Shown here: positions 29,878-36,455 of the stretch, one piece after another
How the letters are laid out: every line of letters starts with the position of its first letter
How positions within the stretch are numbered: the stretch's first letter is position 1
The notes under the pieces: generated by a model
Databases searched by the model: none
What the model was told of the DNA's origin: nothing
What the model saw: only the letters and a program-made list of their open reading frames with translations
From: CATOSD01 sp965226695
GTDB lineage: Bacteria; Chloroflexota; Dehalococcoidia; Lucifugimonadales; CATOSD01
NCBI GenBank assembly: GCA_965226695.1
Contig: OZ245405.1
Span: 1,116,001 to 1,180,000 of the forward strand
Reading direction: 5' to 3'
Length of the DNA: 64,000 nucleotides
Program-made: the position numbers and the translations under genes

Positions 29878-29898
29878 GGGCGGGTTTCAAACCCGCCC
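29878..29898. repeat. GC-rich palindrome between convergent genes
   Basis: GGGCGGGTTT, one C, then AAACCCGCCC: a 10-bp perfect stem. It lies between the ends of dnaE2 (+) and the minus-strand 29937 gene and could terminate both. It is of the same style as 1205-1224. Confidence 0.6.
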
Positions 29899-29936
29899 GG
29901 TGGCTGGACCGCGTGTGCGGCCCGCCTTTCCCCCTC

Positions 29937-30962
29937 CTACACCTCGATACGCCGCGTCACGGACTGCGAATTGGATCCCCCGCCCCAAAGCGGGATGATC
30001 GACGAGAAGGCCCCCGCCGGGCCGCCGGCCACGACCAGGGTGAAGCTCTCCGGGCTCCTGCCCACGCCCACTAGGTCGTCGCCCTCCGCGCCGCCCTCCA
30101 TGCCGCCGGCGGCGACCCAATCGGACACCTTGCGCTGTGAGCGCTCGAACAGGAACTCCTTCACCTGTTGCTTGCTCCAGCCGTATTGCCGCAGGTAGCC
30201 CACGTGCTCGGGGCAAAGCACCACCACCAACTCGCCCTGGGCCGGGCCTGCCGCGAACAGGGCGTCGCCAAAGCTGTTGAGAATGGTGGACGGGTCGTTG
30301 CCGAGCGAGTTGCTGACCTGGGTGGGAGAAAGCCCGGCGAACACGGACACGGCGCTGTCGCCGTCCGCCAGACCCCTGTCCACGTGCAGCGGGGCCCACG
30401 GGCTCACGTCCTCCGCCTCGGCTATGCACCAGGTGTACTTGCCCGCGTGGCCCAGCGTCGCCTTGTCCAGCACGCCCGAAACCGAGCCGGTGACGTTTAT
30501 GATGACCAGCCTGATAGCGCGTCCTATGGCGGCGTTGGCGCGGTGTCCGGGGCCGAAAACGCTCACGCCGGAGTTGAGGCCGATGTCTCTCGCGATCGGG
30601 CCGTTGACGACGACGAGCACGGCAGCGCCCATGGTGCTCACCGTCATGGCGTGCAGGTTGAACTTCGGCTCGCTGATCGCCTCGATGGCGGCCAGCACCA
30701 CCGGAAAGTGCTCGGGAAGGCAGCCGGCCATAACGGCGTTTATCGCCACCTTCTCCAGTGTGATGACGCGGCCCTTGGTCGGCTCGGCGCCCACGATCTC
30801 GGAGGGCGACCGCCCCACGTATTCGACGAACTGGCGCACCCTCCCGACAGTGGGCGGGACTATCGGTAGGCCGTCGGTCCAGCCGCGCTCGTAGTACGCC
30901 TCGATGACGTCGATGGCCTCGTCGAACTCCAACCGGTAGGACGTCAGCGGCTGTGTGCTCAT
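29937..30962 (-). CDS. Conserved hypothetical protein with DGLPIVPPT motif, possible UGSC-system partner
   Basis: 341 residues starting MSTQPLTSYRLEFDEAIDVIEAYYERGWTDGLPIVPPT. Further conserved-looking blocks are MAGCLPEHFPVVLAAIEAI, VVVNGPIARDIGLNSG, GPGHRANAAIGRAIRLVIINV and VVVLCPEHVGYL. No signal peptide. I know no biochemical function. From memory, similar proteins often lie beside UGSC selenoproteins in actinobacteria and Dehalococcoidia; here a UGSC gene is 2.5 kb away. Three Cys (in AGCLPEH, TWCIAE and VLCPEH) might be redox or metal ligands, but that is a guess. Confidence 0.65.
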   Translation of the reverse strand: MSTQPLTSYRLEFDEAIDVIEAYYERGWTDGLPIVPPTVGRVRQFVEYVGRSPSEIVGAEPTKGRVITLEKVAINAVMAGCLPEHFPVVLAAIEAISEPKFNLHAMTVSTMGAAVLVVVNGPIARDIGLNSGVSVFGPGHRANAAIGRAIRLVIINVTGSVSGVLDKATLGHAGKYTWCIAEAEDVSPWAPLHVDRGLADGDSAVSVFAGLSPTQVSNSLGNDPSTILNSFGDALFAAGPAQGELVVVLCPEHVGYLRQYGWSKQQVKEFLFERSQRKVSDWVAAGGMEGGAEGDDLVGVGRSPESFTLVVAGGPAGAFSSIIPLWGGGSNSQSVTRRIEV

Positions 30963-31019
30963 GTTGTGCTCCTAATAGTTGTTCCTGAGAAACTTCGTCA
31001 TTCCCGCGCCCCTCCCGTC

Positions 31020-31039
31020 ATTCCCGCGAACGCGGGAAT
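31020..31039. repeat. 20-bp palindrome ATTCCCGCG-AA-CGCGGGAAT
   Basis: A perfect hairpin within CGTCATTCCCGCGAACGCG, followed by GGAATCCAG. A degenerate half (CGTCATTCCCGCGAA) lies at 59289-59303 inside repeat copy C, and TTCGCGGGAA-type halves occur in copies A and B, so this motif is dispersed in the genome. Confidence 0.6.
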
Positions 31040-31080
31040 CCAGTATGGGAAGGGGCCGCGATATTCGGTGGCAAAGCCGG

Positions 31081-31455
31081 TTACTCGGTGCCCGTCGCTT
31101 GCATAAGCAAGGCATCTGTGGGGACCAGCCTGCCCTCCTCGTAGTCCGGCGCCATGCCGAAGGCGTCCAGGGCCGTTGATCCCAGTACAGGGCGCGTGTC
31201 TTCCGGAGCGAAAATCACTGGCACAGGCCATTCCTTACCGACAAGGCGCATGGTGGTCGCGCCCACAGGCAGCCTTGTGACTCTCCCGTCGGCGAGGTTG
31301 AACCGCCGGTCGTCGCGAGGCGCTACACCCAGCCGGCGTAGCAGGCTCGCCGGCACGGCGGAGTAGGTGGCGCCGGTGTCGACCAGCGCGTTCACCACGA
31401 CGAATTCCCGGCCGTCCGGGTCGCCAATTTCCACGTCAACGCTAAAGGTACCCAT
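31081..31455 (-). CDS. Retropepsin-like aspartic protease (clan AA), copy 1
   Basis: 124 residues. LVDTGATYSAVP at 25-36 holds the single catalytic DTG (Asp26) of clan AA proteases, which act as homodimers. ADGRVTRLPVG and PVLGSTALDAFGMAPD follow the retropepsin pattern. It has no signal peptide or membrane anchor. A paralogue sharing the MGTFS start and DTG site lies just upstream (31513-31869), so the pair arose by tandem duplication. Targets unknown. Confidence 0.8.
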   Translation of the reverse strand: MGTFSVDVEIGDPDGREFVVVNALVDTGATYSAVPASLLRRLGVAPRDDRRFNLADGRVTRLPVGATTMRLVGKEWPVPVIFAPEDTRPVLGSTALDAFGMAPDYEEGRLVPTDALLMQATGTE

Positions 31456-31512
31456 GTCCTACTCGCTTGGTTCAGGAGTGAGGGCTGGCGTGCCGAGACG
31501 GTCGCCCAAACC

Positions 31513-31869
31513 CTACCTTCTTAGAAAATTCACCGGCAGCAACCTGCCGTTCACCGGGTCCACCACGAGGGCAAAGGATTCCAGCGTCACAGCGCCGATG
31601 ACCGGTTCGGCGCCATCGGGGATGAAGGCCACCGGATTCCCCACTGAGTGTTCGCCGTAGCGAATCACGGCATGGCCGATTCCATACTCAACGACTCGAT
31701 CGTCACCCAATTCGAAGCCGGCACGCCTATCCGGCGCTATCCCCAGCGACCTCAGCAGGCTCTCCGGTAGAGCGGTAAGTGTGCTCCCCGTGTCCACCAG
31801 ACCTCTGAAGGGTACGAACCTCTCACCGGTTGGAGGACCTACTTCCATGACTATGCTGAACGTTCCCAT
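31513..31869 (-). CDS. Retropepsin-like aspartic protease (clan AA), copy 2
   Basis: 118 residues; LVDTGSTLTALP gives Asp26, and VIGAVTLESFALVVDP matches the second hallmark. It is diverged from the neighbouring copy but aligned end to end with it. It begins seven bases after the aldolase stop codon, so it is likely cotranscribed with the aldolase and the DsbA-like selenoprotein. Confidence 0.8.
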   Translation of the reverse strand: MGTFSIVMEVGPPTGERFVPFRGLVDTGSTLTALPESLLRSLGIAPDRRAGFELGDDRVVEYGIGHAVIRYGEHSVGNPVAFIPDGAEPVIGAVTLESFALVVDPVNGRLLPVNFLRR

Positions 31870-31875
31870 GCTCCC

Positions 31876-32649
31876 CTATTCTCCCAGCTCGCCCCGCAGC
31901 GAGTCCATGAATCCCTCCGCGCCCAGGCGCAGCAGGCCGTGAGCGGATATGGTCACGAAGTTCGCGCCCAGGCGGATGAACTCCGCGACCCCTGCCACGT
32001 CGCCCGGGTTGTTGCCGCCCGCGCCGGCGAACTTGCCGCCGGCCCTGATGCGCGGGATGGTCTCGGCCATCAGACGCCGCACCTCGCGCGGCCCAGGGTT
32101 GCCCATGCTCTGGCCCAGGTCTCCGGCGGCGACGTGGAGCACGTCCACGCCCGGCACGGTCAGGATTTCGTCCAGGTTCTCGACGGCCTCCGTCTCCTCG
32201 ATCATGCACACCACAAGGGTCTGCTCGTTCACGTGGCGCGTGGACTCATCACGCCCAACGCCGACGCCGTAGTCGTGGGCGCGCCCGCCACCCACGCCGC
32301 GATGGCCCTGCGGGTAGTAGCGCGCCGCCCTCGCGATGCGGTCGGCCTGCTCGCGCGTGTTCACGTGAGGGACGATGATGCCCTGCAGTCCCCGGTCGAG
32401 AAAGCGCAGAATGGTCGCGTCGTCGTGGTCGGGTATGCGTGCGATGGGCGTTATGCCGAACGCCTCGGCGGCACGTGTCATGTGCTCCGCCTCGGAGAGG
32501 GACATGGGGCCGTGCTCGCAATCGATCATCACGAAGTCGAAGCCCATCGCGCCGAACAACTCGACGAGGTCGGGAGCGAATCCGCCGACTATCGCGCCAA
32601 TGGCGTGGCCTCCCTGCTGGAGCTTGGCCTTTGTCGAGTTGGTCCTCAT
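31876..32649 (-). CDS. HpcH/HpaI-family aldolase
   Basis: 257 residues; ATG 32649 overlaps the stop of the upstream selenoprotein (ATGA). Family features are FDFVMIDCEHGPMSLSEAEHM, IARIPDHDDATILRFLDRGLQGIIVPHVNT, and the second metal site around MIEETEAVENLDEIL with VDVLHVAAGDLGQSMG. Class II aldolases of this type cleave 2-oxo-3-hydroxy acids to pyruvate plus an aldehyde, using a divalent metal (Glu and Asp ligands). Likely a catabolic role; the natural substrate is not evident. Confidence 0.9.
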   Translation of the reverse strand: MRTNSTKAKLQQGGHAIGAIVGGFAPDLVELFGAMGFDFVMIDCEHGPMSLSEAEHMTRAAEAFGITPIARIPDHDDATILRFLDRGLQGIIVPHVNTREQADRIARAARYYPQGHRGVGGGRAHDYGVGVGRDESTRHVNEQTLVVCMIEETEAVENLDEILTVPGVDVLHVAAGDLGQSMGNPGPREVRRLMAETIPRIRAGGKFAGAGGNNPGDVAGVAEFIRLGANFVTISAHGLLRLGAEGFMDSLRGELGE

Positions 32650-33287
32650 GGACGGGCCTCGTCCTGCTGGCCCGCCTCTCCCAGCTTGCCCATCACCGCT
32701 TTGAATACGCTGTAGGGACGCGCGCCCGTGAACAGGATGTTGCCGATGAGAAAGCCGGGAATGCCGTTAATGCCCAGGGTCAGGCCCTCCTGGAACTGAT
32801 TCGCGATGGCAGTCTCGTAGTGCCTGGACTCCAACCTGTCGCGCAGCTCGGGCCAGTCCAGCCCGCAGTCGCCGGCCACCCGCTCGAGCACCGCGAAGTC
32901 GCCCAGGTCTTTGCCGTCCTCCCAGTAGGCCCGGTAGAGTGCGCGGTGCACGGAGTCGAACAGGCCGTACTCCTTGGCATACTCGCTCGTCTCCAGCGCG
33001 TATTGCGTGTACGGTGTCAGCGGCGAGCGGCGCATCACCAACCCGGCCTCCTCGGCATAGGAACGCAACGGCTCGTTGAGCGCACCCCCCTGCTCGGCCG
33101 GGGTAATCGACCTTCTGCGCCCCTCTTTGGGGATGTCGGGCCGGAGCAAAAACGCCTTGCCCTCGACGGCAATGTCGTAATCTTCGGCCAACCTGTCGAC
33201 CCGCTCCAGGCCGACGTAGCACCACGGTCAAATGTAGTCGTACCAGAAAGTCACCTTGACCGGGCCGTAGTTGATCGCGTCGGACAT
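32646..33287 (-). CDS. DsbA/FrnE-like oxidoreductase, predicted selenoprotein (UPWC)
   Basis: Reading from ATG 33287 (AAGGAGG seven bases upstream), the protein is MSDAINYGPVKVTFWYDYI, then UGA (33230-33228), then PWCYVGLERVDRLAEDY and on to 32646 in the same frame: 213 residues with the UGA as codon 20. DsbA/FrnE proteins have CPWC at exactly this place, so UGA reads as selenocysteine in UPWC. The C-terminal half (GLTLGINGIPGFLIGNILFTGARPY) is the family's cis-Pro region. A hairpin follows the UGA at SECIS distance. The role is probably thiol-disulfide or isomerase chemistry in the cytosol (no signal peptide). A truncated reading from TTG 33191 would lack the active site. Confidence 0.85.
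33186..33216 (-). promoter_or_regulatory. Candidate bacterial SECIS element of the DsbA-like gene
   Basis: Downstream of the UGA on the mRNA, TCGG...CCGA and CCTG...CAGG pair as two stacked 4-bp helices with a 3' bulge. They close an 11-base loop that starts with G, 21 bases after the UGA. Alternatively TCGGCC/GGCCGA pair as one 6-bp helix. Bacterial SECIS loops lie roughly 16-37 bases after the UGA and have a G among the first loop bases; both hold here. Confidence 0.55.
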
Positions 33288-33427
33288 GTGCGGGCCTCCT
33301 TGTCAGCTTGCCGACATGGTAGCACGACGCGCCTACCCCAAGCCACACTGGGGCCGGCCAGGGCGCCCGTCGCGTGGAACGGACAGAACGCCGACTCCGT
33401 GAGGTTGCACCATTGCCGAAAAAGAGC

Positions 33428-33456
33428 TTGCCTTGCGCCCCCATTCGCGCAATAAT
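33428..33456 (+). promoter_or_regulatory. Likely promoter of the UGSC selenoprotein gene
   Basis: TTGCCT (33428-33433) and AATAAT (33451-33456) are separated by exactly 17 bases and match the consensus at 4/6 and 5/6 positions. The leader to the start codon at 33510 would be about 47 bases. The 222-base gap to the divergent DsbA-like gene holds no other gene. Confidence 0.45.
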
Positions 33457-33509
33457 GGGCAACCAACCGACAACCGATTTACGCAAGCAGCCAGCAAGGA
33501 GGGCCCATC

Positions 33510-34052
33510 ATGGCGACGGCAACAAGGTTGCAGGTGCTCGATCCCACGGTCGAGCCGATTCCCGTCAACGCGGTCATCGCACCCCGGCCAGAGACGCTCG
33601 ACGGCACGGTGGTAGGACTGCTCGCCAACGGCAAGCACAACTCCCCAGAGATACTCGAGCTGGTCCAGGAGATTCTCGCCGACCGCTACGAGTTCAAGGA
33701 CGTGGTAGTCCGGAACAAGGGCAACGCCTCCCGGCCCTGCCCGAAAGACATCCTGGACGAGATGATCGAGCAGTGCGACGTGGTGATCACCGCGTCGGGT
33801 GATTGAGGCTCCTGCTCATCGTGCAGTGTGCACGACGGAATCGAATTCGAGAAGAACGGCGTCCCCGCGGCGGTCATCTGCACAGAGCCGTTCGTTTCAA
33901 GCGGTAAGGCGATGTCGAAGATAGGCGGAATCCCCGACTATCCGTTCGTGGTGGTGCCCCACCCGCTGGGCAGTCTGCCCGAGGACGTGCTCCGCGAGCG
34001 CGCGATGCGCGCCGCCCCCGAGGTGTTGCAGATACTCCTCGCCAAGGAGTAG
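33510..34052 (+). CDS. UGSC family selenoprotein
   Basis: 180 residues if the in-frame UGA at 33804-33806 is read as selenocysteine (codon 99). The start ATG follows AAGGAGG by seven bases. The first part (VLDPTVEPIPVNAVIAPRPETLDGTVVGLLANGKHNSPEIL, VVVRNKGNASRPCP, CDVVITASGD) and the part after UGA (GSCSSCSVHDGIEFEKNGVPAAVICTEPF) together make the whole UGSC family domain, whose name comes from a U/C-G-S-C motif at precisely this spot. The post-UGA frame stays open to 34052. A strong hairpin follows. The biochemical role is unknown; a redox or reductive-cleavage function is plausible from the Sec-G-S-Cys motif. Confidence 0.9.
33819..33835 (+). promoter_or_regulatory. Candidate bacterial SECIS element of the UGSC gene
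   Basis: TCGTGCA and TGCACGA form a perfect 7-bp stem around the loop GTG (or 6 bp around AGTGT). The loop begins 19 bases after the UGA, within the usual 16-37 window, and contains the expected early G. The stem lies within codons for SSCSVHD, so it is maintained together with the protein sequence. Confidence 0.7.
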
Positions 34053-34073
34053 TCGACGCGAGACTGGGTGCGG

Positions 34074-34361
34074 CTAGCCGGCCACTTCGAATCGCTCGGA
34101 TTCCGGCGGCCGCGCCCAAAGCTCCTCAGCCCCGGCCATAGCCCTGGCCCGTTCCGGGCTGGCGCGCCAGGCGTCGTAAATCTCGTTGCTGTCCCAGACG
34201 ACAATGCTCGTTATCTTCGTGGGATCGCTCAGCGAGATCAGCGTCTGTCGCGAGCGGTAGCCCGGCGCCTTGCTTTGGGCCAGGCCGTTGCCGTCCAGCA
34301 GCCGTCTGGCCTCCTCCACCTTGTCTTCCTTTGCCCAGTGGTGTGTCAATACTCCGATCAT
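34074..34361 (-). CDS. Small ABM-like dimeric alpha/beta-barrel protein
   Basis: 95 residues: MIGVLTHHWAKEDKVEEARRLLDGNGLAQSKAPGYRSRQTL then KITSIVVWDSNEIYDAWRASPERARAM, the pattern of antibiotic-biosynthesis-monooxygenase-like barrels. Catalytic status is unclear. It is convergent with the UGSC gene and divergent from the HpaB-like gene. The 240 bases up to 34601 contain no convincing gene. Confidence 0.6.
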   Translation of the reverse strand: MIGVLTHHWAKEDKVEEARRLLDGNGLAQSKAPGYRSRQTLISLSDPTKITSIVVWDSNEIYDAWRASPERARAMAGAEELWARPPESERFEVAG

Positions 34362-34601
34362 CCCTTAGTACCTCGCCGGTAATTCCGCGTCTCCTGCGGT
34401 GGCGGCGAGTGTAGCAGCGTGTAGGCGGGGCCGTCAAAGCGGCCCTCGCCCTTGTCGTCGTCGTTCCCATCCATCGTACCTGTTCCTCTTCTCGCTGGAC
34501 TCGCCACGCCCCCGTTGGTACACTCCCGCGCGAAGAGACGAGGCCGTGCCGTGGCGCAGCGGGCGTGCGGCGCGGGCCCGGCAAGCGAACAGGAGGCGGC
34601 T

Positions 34602-36050
34602 ATGCCCGCACGCGGAGGCAAGCAGTACCTGGAGGGCCTGCGCGAGGCGGAGCGCGAGGTCTGGATAGGCGGCGAGCGGGTGGACGACGTGACGTCCCAC
34701 CCCGCGTTCCGCCGGGGCGCGCGCTCCCTCGCGGCGCTCTACGACATGCAGCTCTCGCCGGAGCTCAGGGGCGAGATGACCTACCCGTCGCCTACCACCG
34801 GCGATGACGTTGGCCTGTCGTTTCTAACGCCGCGCTCCCAAAACGACCTGAAGCGCCGCAGTCGCATGATGGCCCGCTGGGCGCGATTCAGCGGCGGCAT
34901 GATGGGCCGCACACCCGACTACCTCAACAGCAGCCTCATGGCTCAGGCCGCGGCGGCGGACTTTTTCTCCCGCAACCGCCCGGAGTTCGGCAAAAACGTC
35001 CGCCGCTACTACGAGCACGTTCGCGAGAACGACCTCGCGCTGACGCATACGCTCGTGAACGTGCGCCGGTCGCGTTCTCCTCAGGCGACCATCGGCACCG
35101 ACGAGGAGGTCTCGCTGCGCGCGGTGAGGGAGACGGACGCGGGCGTGGTAGTCAGGGGAGCGCGAGTGCTGGCGACCCTGGGCCCCATTTCGGACGAGAT
35201 CATCGTCGCGCCCTCCACCGTGCTCCGGGCGGGTCCCGGCGCCGGTCAGTTCGCGCTCTCGTTCGCCATACCCTGCGGACAGCCCGGCCTCAAGTTCATC
35301 TGCCGCGAGAGCTTCGACCTGGGGCGGACGCCGTTCGACCACCCGCTCGGATCGCGCTTCGAGGAGATGGACGCCATTGTCCTCTTCGACGACGTGCTGG
35401 TGCCGTGGGAGCGGCTGTTTCTGCTGGACGACGTTGAGCTCGCAAATTCGGCTTACGCCGCGACCAACGCCGTCGTCCACATGATGCACCAGGTGGTGGT
35501 GAAGAACGTCGCCAAGGCGGAATTCGTGCTGGGCGTGGCGTGCCTCGTGGCCGAGACGCTGGGCTCGGATCAGTCGCCGCAGGTGCAAGAGCGCATATCC
35601 GAAATCATCCTGGACCTCGAGGTCATGCGCGCCTGCCTACGCGCGTCGGAGGCCGACGCCGCGTCGGACGAGTGGGGCGTCACCTGTCCTGCGCGTATGC
35701 CGCTGGACGCGGCCCGTAACCTGTTCCCGCGCATGTACCCGCGCATGGTGGAGATACTCCAGTTATTGGGGTCGAGCAGCCTGATGGCGCTGCCGACCCA
35801 GGCCGACTTCGGCACCGAGCTCGAGCCGGACCTCGAGCGCTACCTGGCGACCGGCACTGCCACGGGTCTCGAGCGTGTGCGGCTGTTCCGCCTGGCGTGG
35901 GACGTGGCGTGCAGCGCGTTCGGGTCGCGGCAGGTGTTGTACGAGCGCTTCTTCTTCGGCGACCCCTCGCGCATGGCCAGCGCTCTGTACGGCACATACG
36001 ACAAGGAGCCGCTCAAAGACCGGGTACGCCACTTCCTGGCGCGCGATTAG
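34602..36050 (+). CDS. HpaB-family FAD-dependent monooxygenase/dehydratase
   Basis: 482 residues from ATG 34602, five bases after AGGAGG; an upstream in-frame extension is not family-like. It opens MPARGGKQYLEGLREAEREVWIGGERVDDVTSHPAFRRGARSLAALYD, typical of 4-hydroxyphenylacetate 3-monooxygenase oxygenase components, and has ENDLALTHTLVNVRRSR, GARVLATLGPISDEIIVAPS, HPLGSRFEEMDAIVLFDDVLVPWERLFL and the C-terminal RVRLFRLAWDVACSAFGSRQVLYERFFFGDP. The family hydroxylates phenols with FADH2 from a partner reductase; some members are 4-hydroxybutyryl-CoA dehydratases. No reductase is adjacent. Likely aromatic catabolism. Confidence 0.9.
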   Translation: MPARGGKQYLEGLREAEREVWIGGERVDDVTSHPAFRRGARSLAALYDMQLSPELRGEMTYPSPTTGDDVGLSFLTPRSQNDLKRRSRMMARWARFSGGMMGRTPDYLNSSLMAQAAAADFFSRNRPEFGKNVRRYYEHVRENDLALTHTLVNVRRSRSPQATIGTDEEVSLRAVRETDAGVVVRGARVLATLGPISDEIIVAPSTVLRAGPGAGQFALSFAIPCGQPGLKFICRESFDLGRTPFDHPLGSRFEEMDAIVLFDDVLVPWERLFLLDDVELANSAYAATNAVVHMMHQVVVKNVAKAEFVLGVACLVAETLGSDQSPQVQERISEIILDLEVMRACLRASEADAASDEWGVTCPARMPLDAARNLFPRMYPRMVEILQLLGSSSLMALPTQADFGTELEPDLERYLATGTATGLERVRLFRLAWDVACSAFGSRQVLYERFFFGDPSRMASALYGTYDKEPLKDRVRHFLARD

Positions 36051-36455
36051 GCCAAAGAGTGCTGTCCTGCTAGCTTTTGGTCTGAGACCGCAATCGAGAA
36101 CCCTTCTAGGTGCGGACACCCAGTCGGATATTTTGCCATCCCCGTATTAGCAGTGGTGATCAATCTCGTTTGTGGACCATTTCAAATTCAACGCTCTTGG
36201 GGCAGTTCAAGACTTGCGCTAACGCCGTGAGCTTGAAATGTGCTGAGGCGAAAACCAGCGAAGCCAGAACACCTCAATTTGGTCGATTTGGCTTTCAGGT
36301 ATGCGGCGACACTAGTACAATTGTATTATTATCGCATCTTCATGCTGCGAAGTGTACGCGGTTTCCCATCCAATGTCGGTGCAGCAGTTGGCCCAAGAGG
36401 AAGGTGATGCGAGAGCACGACCCGGGAAACCCGAGAGTGAGGAGATTTCTGACTA
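36051..36455. other. AT-rich intergenic stretch, no gene seen
   Basis: About 400 bases marking an abrupt drop in GC after the HpaB-like gene. Open frames across it are not protein-like. A TACAATTGTA palindrome lies at 36316-36325, next to TATTAT boxes that might serve the 36456 gene. Confidence 0.4.

Noticed and set aside
33191..33287. Treating the DsbA-like gene as starting at TTG 33191
   Set aside because: That start lacks a ribosome site and removes the active-site motif, whereas ATG 33287 with AAGGAGG and UGA recoding restores the full family protein.
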